DNA of 64,000 nucleotides from Shinisaurus crocodilurus (Eukaryota > Chordata > Lepidosauria > Squamata > Shinisauridae): positions 113,328,359-113,392,358 of the forward strand of contig CM037879.1 of assembly GCA_021292165.1 (NCBI GenBank). Reading direction: 5' to 3'. The notes beneath the pieces are model-generated. The model did not search any database. It worked only from the letters and a program-made list of their open reading frames with translations, and was not told where the DNA came from. Shown one piece after another: positions 10,994 through 21,139 of the stretch (position 1 is its first letter; each line of letters begins with the position of its first letter). The position numbers were made by a program, and so were the translations under genes.

Positions 10994-11154
10994 ATTGGAG
11001 CAGAATCAGAATTGGACCAGAACCAGAACCAATCGAAACCAGATTGGACTGGTACCAGTTCGGAACCAGGCGAAGGTCGGCGCCAGCTCCAGCAGCAGGA
11101 CCTGTTTTCTAACACAGCTAAGCAGCAGCTTCAACTCCGTGTTTGCAGTGATTA

Positions 11155-11885
11155 ATGGCAGAGGAGGAAGACATCAAAGACGAAATATCTCCTGGTCCTT
11201 CAACTGGTAAGGAGGGGGAAGAAAGGGGGAGATATCGGCTGGCTGACTTAGACAACTTGAAGGCAAGTTTCAAGGCCGACAGCTTGGAGGGAGAAAGCGA
11301 AGCTGAGATTTCTGGAGGGGAGGAGGAAGAAAATCCCCCGGTCACAGAAATGGCTAATGCACAATCCCTGAATCCACAAATCGTGGAAAAATTGTCTGGC
11401 TCGAACTATGTGCTGTGGAGTTTCCAGATGCAGCATTATTTAACCCATGCGGGACTATGGACTGAAGTAACACAGGATCCAGTTGCAGTGGGGGATCAGG
11501 CATACAATGAATGGAAGGAGTGAGATGATAAAGCCAAAGCAATTCTTTGTTTATCTGTTGAAAGCCCACAAGTGCCATTTATCCAGTTTCAAAACACTGC
11601 AAAGGAGATCTGGAATGTATTGCAGAACACGTATCAAATGCAAACAGCGGGCAGCAGAATCTTGCTGGGACGAAAGCTGTACAAATTAAGCTTGCAACCA
11701 GGTACTCTATGCCAGAGCATTTGAGTACGATCTGGGACTTGTTTAACAGACTGAGAAATCAAGGGATGACTATTGATCCATTGAACCAGATTTCTATTCT
11801 GTTATCTAGTCTTGACTCATCATATGATACAATTGTCACATTGATGGAAGGGCAGCCAGATCAAAATCTGACAATGGAATATGTG
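11155..11885 (+). pseudogene. Copia gag, broken
   Basis: The likely start is the Met at 11155, about 160 bases past the primer-binding site. The first 122 codons begin with an acidic, low-complexity stretch and then LNPQIVEKLSGSNYVLWSF, the N-terminal motif of copia-type Gag (Y..W....). A TGA at 11521-11523 interrupts it; the same frame then continues (AKAILCLSVESPQVPFIQF) to about 11700, where a frameshift moves to the frame starting with HLSTIWDLFNRLRNQGM and LLSSLDSSYD. The product would be the capsid-like Gag of the virus-like particle. As assembled it cannot be made in full. Confidence 0.85.
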
Positions 11886-12459
11886 TCAGGCAGGCAAACT
11901 TCTTTCTGAATGGGAAAAGCGCCAAGGAAAGAAAAACAATTCTGGCCGTAAATTTGCAGACAGCTCGGCTGGTGTGATAAACAGCCACGGGAGCAGCAAC
12001 AAGCAGGGAGTTACCCAAGCCACTGCTTTAAAAGTGAAAAAATGCTTTAACTGTGGATCTACAAATCATCTGAAAAAAGATTGTAAGGTCAAACAGAGAA
12101 AGAAACGAAACAAACCGGAAACTACAAGCACACCTGAAGAGGCAGTTAAAACAGGCAAAAGTATGATTGCAAGGGTGGGGGTTTCTAATGGTTTTTGGGT
12201 TTTGGACTCTGGAGCTTCTCATCGCATGACTAACTCCAGGAACGTATTTCAATCTCTGGAAGAAAATGGATGTACAGGTCAGCATGTGGAATTAGCTGAC
12301 GGGAAACGAATAGATGTTTCAGCAACAGGAACAATTGAATTCACTACTTTGGGTCAACAGAGAGCATTGTTTGTTCCGGAACTGGACACAAATCTGATAA
12401 GTATTTCCCAATTAGCTCAAAATGGCTATGAAATGTGTTTTCAGATAGCAAATGTGTGA
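11881..12459 (+). pseudogene. Copia zinc knuckle and protease region
   Basis: A 192-codon frame carries the nucleocapsid-type knuckle CFNCGSTNHLKKDC (Cys-X2-Cys-X4-His-X4-Cys) followed by a lysine-rich segment. The aspartic protease active site is WVLDSGASHRM (Asp-Ser-Gly). Further on, LFVPELDTNLISISQL is the usual segment between protease and integrase. It is joined to upstream gag by a frameshift near 11880 and to downstream integrase by another near 12440. The Met at 11881 is not the native start. Confidence 0.9.
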
Positions 12460-13312
12460 TTTCACGTGAAGGGACAGTCTGTGCAAAAGGTGATTTGCAG
12501 AATTCTCTGTATGTTATAAATCCATTTGTAACACGTGATGAGAGTGTGAAGTATGCAAATTGTAAGCCTCATGATAATTGTATGCATTTATTCCACAAAC
12601 GTTTTGCACATGCTAATTACAGGAGCATCGAGAAGATGCCGGGTCTGTGTGAGGGCATGAAAATGAAACCTTGTTCTAATTATGTGGAATGTGAAGTATG
12701 CAGTCAAAGTCGCACAGGACTAACATTCAGAAACACAGTGATAGAGTGAGCACAAGAATATTTGAGCTGGTACACTCTGATGTTGCTGGGCCATTTGAAG
12801 AAAGCTATGGGGGAAATAGGTACTACATGACTCTCATTGATGACTTTTCTAGATTTGGATTTGTTTATCTTCTGAAGCATAAGTCTCAGGTACAAGAGAG
12901 ATTTGAATCATTTGTGAAATGGGCTGGTAAAAGATTCAAACAATACCCCATAGGTGAACTGCTCACAGATGGTGAGGGAGAGTACATGAGTACAAAATTT
13001 AAGAAATTCTTGGAAAGTGAGGGCATTGGGCACAAAGTCACAGCCCCAAACTTACTGTTTCAAAATGGCGTAGCTGAAAGACGCAACAGAACACTCCAGG
13101 AAATGATGAGGGCTCAATTAGCTGACTCAAAGGTGGGAAACCATTTCTGGGGGGATGCACTTTCAAATGCAAATTATCTGCTGAACAGATTACCTAACAC
13201 CACAACTGGGAAAACTCCATATGAAATGTTTCATGGGAGGAAACCAAAGATAGCACACATACGAATTTTTGGGTGCAAATGTTTTGTTCATTCATTTTGT
13301 TCAAAGCTAAAA
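12435..13312 (+). pseudogene. Copia integrase, broken
   Basis: The N-terminal zinc-binding part reads LFHKRFAHANYRSIEKM then CEVCSQSR (His...His...Cys-X2-Cys). A frameshift near 12700-12730 leads to the catalytic core: HSDVAGPF (first Asp), LLTDGEGEY (second Asp) and QNGVAERRNRTLQEM (catalytic Glu). The second motif is unusual, since copia integrases normally have a TDNG or SDNG sequence there. The end of the domain (IFGCKCFVHS) shifts frame again near 13310 into the frame with LLGYDGQTKGYRLW. The enzyme would insert the cDNA and make the 5-bp duplication. Confidence 0.9.
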
Positions 13313-15189
13313 GCTTTGAATGTTTTCTGCTGGGGTATGATGGACAAACAAAAGGTTACAGGTTATGGTCACCACAACACAGAAATGTAATTCTAAGCAG
13401 AGATGTGATTTTTCACAAGCAAACACATGATGAGAAACAGCTGGTGGAATTGCCAATGCATTCAATGGCTGAAACACAGCAGGAAGTTTCTGAAACAGAA
13501 CAAACCACTGGGCAGATATCTGGGGAACAGGAGGGAGGTGAACAATCTCTAAGGCGTTCAACCCGAGAACGTAAAACACCTGTTAGATATCAGGATGAAT
13601 TCCAAAGTGGCAAAACTGTTGTACATAAAGCTCTCAAAATAGCTTTAGAACCCCAAAGTTTTGAGGAAATCCAGAGCATGGAACCAAAGGTGAGAAATGA
13701 TTGGTTTGAAGCCATGCAGGATGAAATTAATGCAACGCATGTCAACAAAACATGGAGTCTGGTATCTTTACCTGTAGGGCGCAAGGCCATCACCTGTAAA
13801 TGGGTGTACAAGGTGAAAACGAACCACCAGGGGCAGGTGGAAAGGTACAGGGCAAGACTCGTGGCAAGAGGATTTGCACAAAAACATGGGATAGATTTTG
13901 ATTCCGTGTTTGCACCAACAACAAGGTATGCAACTGTAAGATTATTGTTGAAATTGGCAGCACAAAGAAAAATGATGGCATTTCATTTTGATGTAAAAAC
14001 TGCTTTCCTATATGGTGAATTACAAGAGGAAATCTACATGGTACAACCAAAAGGTTTTGTAGAAAATCCCGGTCTTGTATGTCGTTTGCACAAATCCATA
14101 TATGGGCTGAAGCAAGCAGCAAGGTGCTGGAACCAAAAATTAGACAGAGTTTTGATTAGTTTGGGATTCAAACAAAGCAAGGCTGATCACTGTCTGTACA
14201 CATGTCACACAGAATTGGGACATTGGGTGTATTTGTTAGTCTTTGTTGATGATATATTACTGATAACAGAATCAGTAAGTCAAAAAGACAAAATTGCAAA
14301 AGAATTGCAAGCACACTTTGAACTGAAAGATCTAGGTTTGGTACAACACTATCTTGGCATGCAATTATCCCAGGATGAGGAAGGTTCTTTCTTGGTTGAA
14401 CAAAGTGAAAAAATTCAGAAATTGCTGGAAATTCATGGATTGGAGAATTGTAACCCAGTTACCACTCCAATGACTCTTGAATATCAGAAACACACAGATA
14501 ACACTGAATTTGAAGATATTGGGAAATATCACAGTGTTATTGGAAGCCTGCTATATTTGGCAAATGTGAGTAGGCCAGACATCAGCAATGCTGTGAACAT
14601 ACTTAGCATGAAAACCCAAAATCCTTCTATGTATGATTGGCTAGCTGTGAAACGTGTGTTAAGGTATTTAAAAGGTTCCATGAATTGCAAACTGAAATTG
14701 TCATCACACACAGAGGGAGGTTTTTGTGTGTACACTGATGCTGATTGGGGGTCTGCAACAGATAGAAAGTCCACAAGTGGGACTGTGATCATGTATGATA
14801 AAAGTTTAATTGACTGGTATACACAAAAACAATCTTGTGTGACTGTATCTAGTGCAGAATCTGAATTCATCAGTTTATCTCAAGCATGCAATGAGATTGA
14901 ATGGTTCAAACAACTGTTTACTGATTTGCAAATCCCAGTAGACAAGGCTGTTACAATTTTTGAAGACAACCAGGCTTGCATAAGCATGGCTCAAAATGAA
15001 AAATGTAGGCCAAGAACCAAGCACATTGATGTTCGTTACTCTCATGTAAAGGACTGTGTGCAGAAAGGGTGGGTAACACTCAAATACTGTGCAACAGGAG
15101 AAATGGTGGCAGATCTTTTCACAAAACCATTGCCTGTAGTAAGACACAGGAAGCTAATGACGGCGCTAGGCCTCATTGAGCAAATGTGA
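13273..15189 (+). CDS. Copia integrase C-end, reverse transcriptase and RNase H (open)
   Basis: A 638-codon uninterrupted frame. About the first 13 residues are probably out of frame; true pol sequence starts near SFECFLLGYDG. Residues 170-400 form the copia-type RT: KWVYKVK (176-182), RYRARLVARGFAQ (191-203), FHFDVKTAFLYG (237-248, first catalytic Asp) and FVDDILL (324-330, catalytic Asp pair). RNase H follows with YTDADWG (487-493), SSAESEF (526-532) and EDNQA (564-568), and the frame ends shortly after LFTKPLP. All catalytic residues seem present, so this segment looks intact even though the polyprotein upstream is broken. The stop is 30 bases before the 3' LTR. Confidence 0.92.
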   Translation: MQMFCSFILFKAKSFECFLLGYDGQTKGYRLWSPQHRNVILSRDVIFHKQTHDEKQLVELPMHSMAETQQEVSETEQTTGQISGEQEGGEQSLRRSTRERKTPVRYQDEFQSGKTVVHKALKIALEPQSFEEIQSMEPKVRNDWFEAMQDEINATHVNKTWSLVSLPVGRKAITCKWVYKVKTNHQGQVERYRARLVARGFAQKHGIDFDSVFAPTTRYATVRLLLKLAAQRKMMAFHFDVKTAFLYGELQEEIYMVQPKGFVENPGLVCRLHKSIYGLKQAARCWNQKLDRVLISLGFKQSKADHCLYTCHTELGHWVYLLVFVDDILLITESVSQKDKIAKELQAHFELKDLGLVQHYLGMQLSQDEEGSFLVEQSEKIQKLLEIHGLENCNPVTTPMTLEYQKHTDNTEFEDIGKYHSVIGSLLYLANVSRPDISNAVNILSMKTQNPSMYDWLAVKRVLRYLKGSMNCKLKLSSHTEGGFCVYTDADWGSATDRKSTSGTVIMYDKSLIDWYTQKQSCVTVSSAESEFISLSQACNEIEWFKQLFTDLQIPVDKAVTIFEDNQACISMAQNEKCRPRTKHIDVRYSHVKDCVQKGWVTLKYCATGEMVADLFTKPLPVVRHRKLMTALGLIEQM

Positions 15190-15211
15190 AACAAGATGTA
15201 CTTCAGCTTGT

Positions 15212-15219
15212 GTGGGGGA
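15212..15219 (+). other. Polypurine tract of copia element
   Basis: GTGGGGGA lies immediately before the TG of the 3' LTR, the expected place for the plus-strand DNA primer. Confidence 0.8.
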
Positions 15220-15870
15220 TGTTGTGATATGTATCACTTCACCAGCTGTAGCACACTGTTTACACATGGAAAGAACAGAATGGCTGTAAACAAGTTTATT
15301 ATGACTTTCTGGGTTCTCGTGTTTTTCGCATGGGAAGCCTAGACCGTGGGAGCATTATGAGCTAGTCACATGGTTTGTATGTTCTGATGACGTGCTAACT
15401 TGTTTTCTGTCTGAAGCCATCTTAGAGAGAGGCAGGACTGCTCTCTCACTTCTCCTTTGTTCTTCTTGCTGGACTTTTGTCACTGCAACAATGTAACTTC
15501 TTTGCTGAGGTGGAGTGAAGCTCAACTTACTCCACTGGATGTAATGCTTGCTATGCATTTATACTCTGCACATGGACTGTAACTAGGAAATGTATACTCT
15601 GTAGAACTTTACTTGCTAAGTGAATAAACAGGTAGAATTAGACCTGTGGTGTTACAGAGTGTTTCCTGACTCCATGGATTAATCTGCAAACGGGGAAGCT
15701 GGAAGCAAGTTGGATTACAGGCAGGCTGGGCTGGCATCTTCACAACACGCTGCACGCTGCGAAAAGGGGGGAGCTGAGATCTGGAAGATCTGTGTGTGGA
15801 ATAACAGGTCTCTGCTAGCACACAGACAGGATTTAAATCTCCCATGCGCACACACACTCTGCTGCTCACA
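15220..15870 (+). repeat. 3' LTR of copia element, main part
   Basis: It follows the 5' LTR with few differences, from TGTTGTGATATG to GCTGCTCACA, where a hAT element interrupts it. Its end is at 18587-18610. Eight bases (TGCTCACA) are duplicated at the break. Confidence 0.95.
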
Positions 15871-16512
15871 CAGGGCCGGATTAACATAGGGGCTATTGGA
15901 GCTGCAGCTCCAGGCCCCTACCATAAAACAGGCCCACAGCCGGCCCAGCAGCACGCAGCGCGCCCACTCACCCGAGCCGTGCCGCCGACTGCTGGCTGCT
16001 GCCGCTGCCGCGCTACCGCACTTGCCCTTGCGTCAAGACGCCAGGCAGCGGCTCCCTCGCGGCGGCGGCGGCGGCAGCGGCGGCGGGCCCGCCCCTACCA
16101 GAATAGGCCCACAGCCAGGGCTTTCCATGCCGCGCGGACGGAGACGGGTCAGGTGACGGTTACTGGGCCAATCACAGTCGTGTGCCCTTTCTGCAGCAGC
16201 AGTGGGTCGCCTTTGTGAAAGGCCTGGCGAGGAGAGCCCAGCTCCGGACCCGACCGCGAGGAACAGCGGTCGGGTCCGCTGCAGCAGCAGAAGTTTTTTT
16301 TCTTTTCTTTTTTCAGAGCGGAGCAGCGTTTTAAAAATTATTTTTATTTTATTTTTTGAAGAGAAGGCTGCAAGAGCGAGCAAGCACCGTCTTTTCTCCC
16401 CACCCCCCACTGAGGAGCCCGCCAGGCAAGGACTCGCGTTCACGGGTGGTGGGGTGGGGGGTGCTTTGGCGGTGGGGGGTGCTTTGGCACAAGCAACCCT
16501 TAGAACTTCTAG

Positions 16513-16650
16513 CCCAGGCTTAGGCAACCTGGTGCCCTCCAGATGTTTGGACTACAACTCCCATAATCCCTTTCCACTAACCATGCTGACTGGGGCTGAT
16601 GGGAGCTGTGGTCTAAAACATCAGGAGGGCACCATATTGCCTACCCCTGG
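16513..16650. mobile_element. Palindromic MITE copy (CCTCCAGATGTTT family)
   Basis: The left arm holds GCAACCTGGTGCCCTCCAG and the right arm GGAGGGCACCATATTGCC, which are largely complementary. The family is hAT-like: two other copies in the window have perfect 8-bp duplications. It is nested in the larger hAT element. Confidence 0.85.
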
Positions 16651-16816
16651 CTTAGAGGATACACACTCCGTATTGCACTTTCTCCAAGTCCAATTCCCCT
16701 CCCTGGGTATCTTTTCAGGATCGAGGTATGCCTATGCACACCAGTTGCCTACTCATGTTCTAGCCTATAAGTGAGATGTCTGTTTGTGGAGATTAAATTG
16801 GGGGGGTGGGGGATAG

Positions 16817-16950
16817 AATAAGAACAGTCATGCTGGATCAGACCAAGGGTCTATCTAGTCCAGCATTCCGTTCGCACGGTGGCCAACCAGCTGCCCACGG
16901 GAAAGTTAGCCCACAAGCAAGACAGGAGTGCAAAAGCACCCTCTTACCCA
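16817..16950 (+). repeat. Copy of the repeat at 256-566
   Basis: It shares GGATCAGACCAAGGGTC, CTAGTCCAGCATTCCG and GGTGGCCAACCAG with the copy at the left of the window. Confidence 0.6.
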
Positions 16951-17030
16951 AATAAAGTTTCTACCGATGGTCAAGACCCCTTAGGAATACAGAAAATTAT
17001 CAAGGGTTAGACCAATCCTCCACTCCCCCA

Positions 17031-17133
17031 ATTCCCATGATCCCTGACCATTGGCCATGCTGGCTGGGGCTGGTGGGAGTTGTAGTCCAAAACATTTGGA
17101 GGGCACCATAAACATCTGGAGGGCACCTCTGGC
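17031..17133. mobile_element. Partial palindromic MITE copy
   Basis: Only the right half is clear: GGGAGTTGTAGTCCAAAACA and GGAGGGCACC, the latter duplicated. Confidence 0.75.
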
Positions 17134-18144
17134 TTAGGAGATATACACCCTGTGTTGTACATTCTCCAAGCCCAATTCTCCTCCCTGGGTATCTTTTCAG
17201 GATCAAGGTATGCCAGTTACTGAGGAACATGGGTGGGAGGGTGCCGTGGGGCAGCTTGGAGGTGGCGTGATCTAAGCTGTGGTGGCTTGTGCGACTCAAC
17301 TAGGATTTTGCTGACCCGAAGTGGGCCCGCGTGGCCTCCGGGCCTCTTTCTGCTCATCCCAGAGCTTAGAGGCGGGGTCGTTTCTTATGTTTTCTGTGCA
17401 AGATGTGGGAGTTGTGGGTCATTTTTGAATTTCTTGGAGCAAGATGTGGTGGTTGTGGGGCGTGTTTTTTAAAAACAGAATCTGAGCAAGACGTGGTGTG
17501 GTGTTTGTGGGGCAGTAGCATTTCCTCTGAGTAAAATATTTGCAGGGTGCTTGGGGACTTTAATCATACGCCTTCCCAAGCCCACTGCAGTATCCTGCTC
17601 AGGAGACAGGCTGGGGCTCATCCAGGTTGGTGCTGGTTGCTGCAGCACCTTTTCTTCCTTATTTTTTAAAAAAATATTTTATACTCTGCGAGCACCTGTA
17701 TGGGCAGGTGCACGGTTATAGATGCTCATCTTTTTATTTTTTAAAGACTTATTTCAAACTAATTATTTACTAAATTTATTTTAGAGTATTGTTATCCCGC
17801 TCCTCAGTCAAATAGACTCCTGGCGGGGCTTACATATGATCAGTAAAGGAAGACAGTCCCTGCCTGCAGGCTTACAGTCTAAAAAGACACAGCACACAAG
17901 GAAAAAGGAATAGGGAGGGATGAGGGATGAAAAATAACAATGCAATCCTGTGCATCTTTAGCCAGAAGTAGTAAGTCCTTCAAGTCTCAGCATCTGCCAG
18001 CTGGCCATGCTGGCTGAGGTATTCTGGAAGTTGTAGGCCTTATTTCTGTCTAAACCTGCATAGGACCTTTTTCTCCTTGGGGGCTAATGAGCATGAACAT
18101 GTTTTTTTCAGGTGCAATTTTGACTAGGGAAAAGACTTGGATTA

Positions 18145-18148
<4 letters not shown>

Positions 18149-18185
<37 letters not shown>

Positions 18186-18188
18186 CTT

Positions 18189-18250
<62 letters not shown>
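18149..18250. repeat. (TG)n-(TC)n-(CA)n tract
   Basis: About 33 bases of TG, 27 of TC and 38 of AC/CA follow each other. The TG and CA blocks are mutually complementary, so single strands can fold with the TC block as the loop. The cysteine/valine and histidine/threonine open frames here are artefacts of the repeat. Confidence 0.95.
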
Positions 18251-18252
<2 letters not shown>

Positions 18253-18586
18253 CCCCCATCAAATTTATGGAGGAGAAGGATATCAATGGCTACTAGTCCT
18301 GATGGCTCTATGCTATCCAGTATCGGAGGCAGTATGCCTATGTACACCAGTTGCTGGTGTGAAGGCTAAATGCAGGTTGCTTGTTGCTAGTTGAAAGCAA
18401 TATTTGGAGTTTGTGAATGACCTTAACTTTGTTGACTGTGTAACTTCTTTGCTGACTGTTCTTCTTTGCTGACTAAAATATTTAATTTGTTTTAATATAA
18501 AATTGCGTCTTCATTTTATTTATTTCCATAAAAAGGCCCACCAAAATCCTCAGCACCAGGCCCATAATGCTCTTAATCCGGCCCTG

Positions 18587-18610
18587 TGCTCACACACACA
18601 CGCACCAACA
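18587..18610 (+). repeat. 3' LTR of copia element, terminal part
   Basis: TGCTCACA (duplicated) followed by CGCACCAACA, the same end as the 5' LTR, then the CTAAC target duplication at 18611-18615. Confidence 0.9.
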
Positions 18611-18615
18611 CTAAC

Positions 18616-21013
18616 ATCTTCCAGTACAAGCTGTTATCAGGGATTGGGAGAGCTGGACATAAAAACAAATATATAAAAACAATGGGTTGGATCCAGCATT
18701 GTGATACCGCAAGCGGAGGCTATAACTTGCAGAAGATGTCTGCATCCTCTCCTCTCCACTGCATCCCCCTCTCCCATGTGCCCTCAAAATCTGCTCTGGG
18801 GGAAGGAGAGGATGTCTAAATCCTGCCCTGCAAGCAAGCAAGCAAGAGTTTAGGCTAAGTGCAAATGGTCTTTTGAAGACACAACACCCCCCTTTCCCAT
18901 TCTACAGGCACATAACAAAATCTCAGAAGTCTTTGGTCAATGCCAACGTTATATGTTTTATTTTTCATCATGTAATCCTTTTAAGCCACAGTCACAAATC
19001 GATGATTGATAGAAATAAAAAAAAAACATTAGGCAATAGGCATTAAATGAAAATATAAAATACAGGATATGTAGAAAGGCAATCAGTGCTTCAGTCCAAC
19101 AAGACAGAGACAGAAAACATGTGAAAAATGACCTCCCTCCCACACACAAAAAATCATCTTACTGTCTTTTCTTTTGCAGGACCCAAACAATTCAAGTGAT
19201 TTTTTAAAAATTATATATTGTAAACAAAATGAGTCAAAATGGACCATGAGGTAATCTATACACTACAGAGGACAGTTTTTTTAAAACACTAGATAAAAAG
19301 ACAATATTCAAGACGCATAGATATCAGTGTTCACTTTGGTCTCTGGCTATTAGGTTTATGAACAACATAGGTCTATGAACAACATAAAGATTCAAGCCAA
19401 TCTGGTAATACTTGTCAACCAGTTTGTTAATTAAATAGTAGTAAAATGCAAGAGGTAGTCAAAACCATCATAATGTCCTTTCTTAGCCTGCCATTTTAGG
19501 TTAGAAACAATTGTTGCAAAAGTCCAAAATATTTTCTAATATTCAGCTTAATTCTCGATTTCTTGTGCTTGCTGGCATGTTGCACCTTCAAACAAACAAG
19601 CGGTGTGCTTGTAGGGCAGCTTTAAGCTCATAACCCTAATCAAAAAAGCCTAGTCAGAAACTAGTTTTACTTGGAGGGGCACTTGGATTAGAACACCCTC
19701 AAGTTGCTCTGCTGTCAGGCCCTGTTACCACCAAATCTGCTTATCCACACTCCTCTTTTGTATCTGTGCTTGGCAGTTGTAGGGCCCAGATAGCACCCCA
19801 GCAGAAGGCTGAATTTGGCCCAGGGGTCACAAATCGCTTACCCCCAACATATACTTTCTAACAGTGCTGTTGTGAAAATAACACTCCATGAAGGTTCCTA
19901 TGCCAGCATCTTGTTACTGACTAGTCACAATGACAGAAGTAACTCAACCGGCATATCTTTATAAAGCTGTAGATATGAAACAGAACAAGACACATTTAAC
20001 AAGTCTTTAAAAGCAAGCAAAGACAGAATAATCAAATCTCATTAAAGACATCTAGTAAAATTAAACTCAGTGCATCTGCACTCACACCTTTTCCCAATTA
20101 CTTTCATATCCATCATAACACATGGGGAAGAAAAACACACACACATATACTTTTATGATAAACATTTCTTAGAGATAAATTAATTTAAATTAGCTTTAAG
20201 ACTTAATGAGATCTTCCCATGTTCTTTATAATTTTCCTTACAAAGAAGGTCACAAGGTCTATAAACACTTTTATGGGACTCCATCCGCAAAACTACATAC
20301 TAGAAGTAACTTTGGGATAGCACTAGCACAAATTAAAAGGTTTTTTTTTAATTGAGTAGCCTTTATTTGGCAAAAGTATCACATTTTTAGAGCTAATTTT
20401 TAGTGCCCAAACAGCACCTAAGTAATTGTCCTGTTGTCTTTTCCCTTCCAGAATGGTCTTTCTAAGAGATGCTATGCAAGTGTGCACATACTATTTGGGG
20501 TCAATTCAGCGGCACAAGCCCCACTGACTTCAGTATAAAGGCCAGAGAGTTTCTCAGGGTCTAATGAGAGTCCAATCCTGATATATCTGTAAAGGAGAGG
20601 AGGGGCTCCATTCCTGGAGTGGGGAAGACACTTGTGCACATGGGAGCCCCATTTCAATTACTTTGACATGCTTGCTGCTTGAAGCTTTGGCCTAGGGTGC
20701 TGTTCAAGTTCATGCTGTTTTACAAAATGGAATGCCAAGGAAGGCTCAGTGAGAGTGCTGTAGAATCATTCATTAACATGATTAAAGAGAAAAATGGGTA
20801 ATTTGAATTTTACAGCTAGCATGTGTCTTGTCAAAATTTAAAGATGTTGACACCATCAGCTTGAGACCTTCATACCGGCCCAGTTCAGGTGTAACAATCT
20901 TGGTTCAAGGAAGAGTCTTGTCTCCACACACCCCATCCTTGTCCTGCTCCTTCCCTCCCTCATGTAACCAGCATCAAGGAAGATATTAAGCCTGTTTGGG
21001 TGCTATCCCTTTA
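18616..21013. other. Intergenic DNA downstream of LIN28B, no gene seen
   Basis: AT-rich sequence with no coding motif on either strand. A GAGGTAG heptamer at 19452-19458 lies well past the inferred LIN28B 3' end. Conserved noncoding elements cannot be excluded. Confidence 0.4.
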
Positions 21014-21139
21014 TAACTTGTGGCTCTCCAGATGTTTTGGCCTAAAACTCCCATCATCCCTTAGCATTAGCTATGCTAGCTAGGGCTGATGGGAGTTGTA
21101 GGCCCAGACATCTGGAGGGACACTCTTACCCGCCCCTGC
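21014..21139. mobile_element. Palindromic MITE copy
   Basis: The arms are CTCTCCAGATGTTTTGG and CAGACATCTGGAGGGACA, with CTCCCATCATCCC and GATGGGAGTTGTAGGCCC between them. Confidence 0.85.

Larger units (their letters stand above)
15871..18586. mobile_element. Non-autonomous hAT-type element in the copia 3' LTR
   Basis: Its ends are CAGGGCCGGATTAA and TTAATCCGGCCCTG, a 14-bp perfect terminal inverted repeat. The flanking TGCTCACA at 15863-15870 and 18587-18594 is the 8-bp duplication typical of hAT. No transposase reading frame is present in its 2,716 bp. The first 600 bases are very GC- and CpG-rich and include CCAAT (GGGCCAATCACAG near 16168). The interior also holds two palindromic MITE copies, a dispersed repeat and a TG/TC/CA tract. 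It must be younger than the copia insertion. Confidence 0.92.
10311..18610 (+). mobile_element. Ty1/copia LTR retrotransposon, nearly full length, with nested hAT
   Basis: The element is complete from LTR to LTR: TG...CA LTRs of about 668 bp, a primer-binding site directly after the 5' LTR, gag, zinc knuckle, protease, integrase, RT and RNase H in that order, a purine-rich tract, and the 3' LTR. Integrase before RT is diagnostic of the copia order. The LTRs differ at about eight places (seven substitutions, one 1-bp indel), about 1.2%, so the insertion is fairly young. A 2,716-bp hAT element (15871-18586) sits in the 3' LTR and adds to the span. One stop and about five frameshifts break gag-pol, so this copy is not autonomous as assembled. 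Confidence 0.95.

Noticed and set aside
16033..16774. Open frames of 164-190 codons
   Set aside because: They are in GC-rich and repeat-derived DNA inside a non-autonomous hAT and lack transposase motifs.
18050..18394. Cys/Val- and His/Thr-repeat proteins
   Set aside because: They are translations of the TG/TC/CA microsatellite.
19452..19458. Another let-7 seed match (GAGGTAG)
   Set aside because: It lies about 2.6 kb past the inferred poly(A) site, so it is probably outside the transcript.
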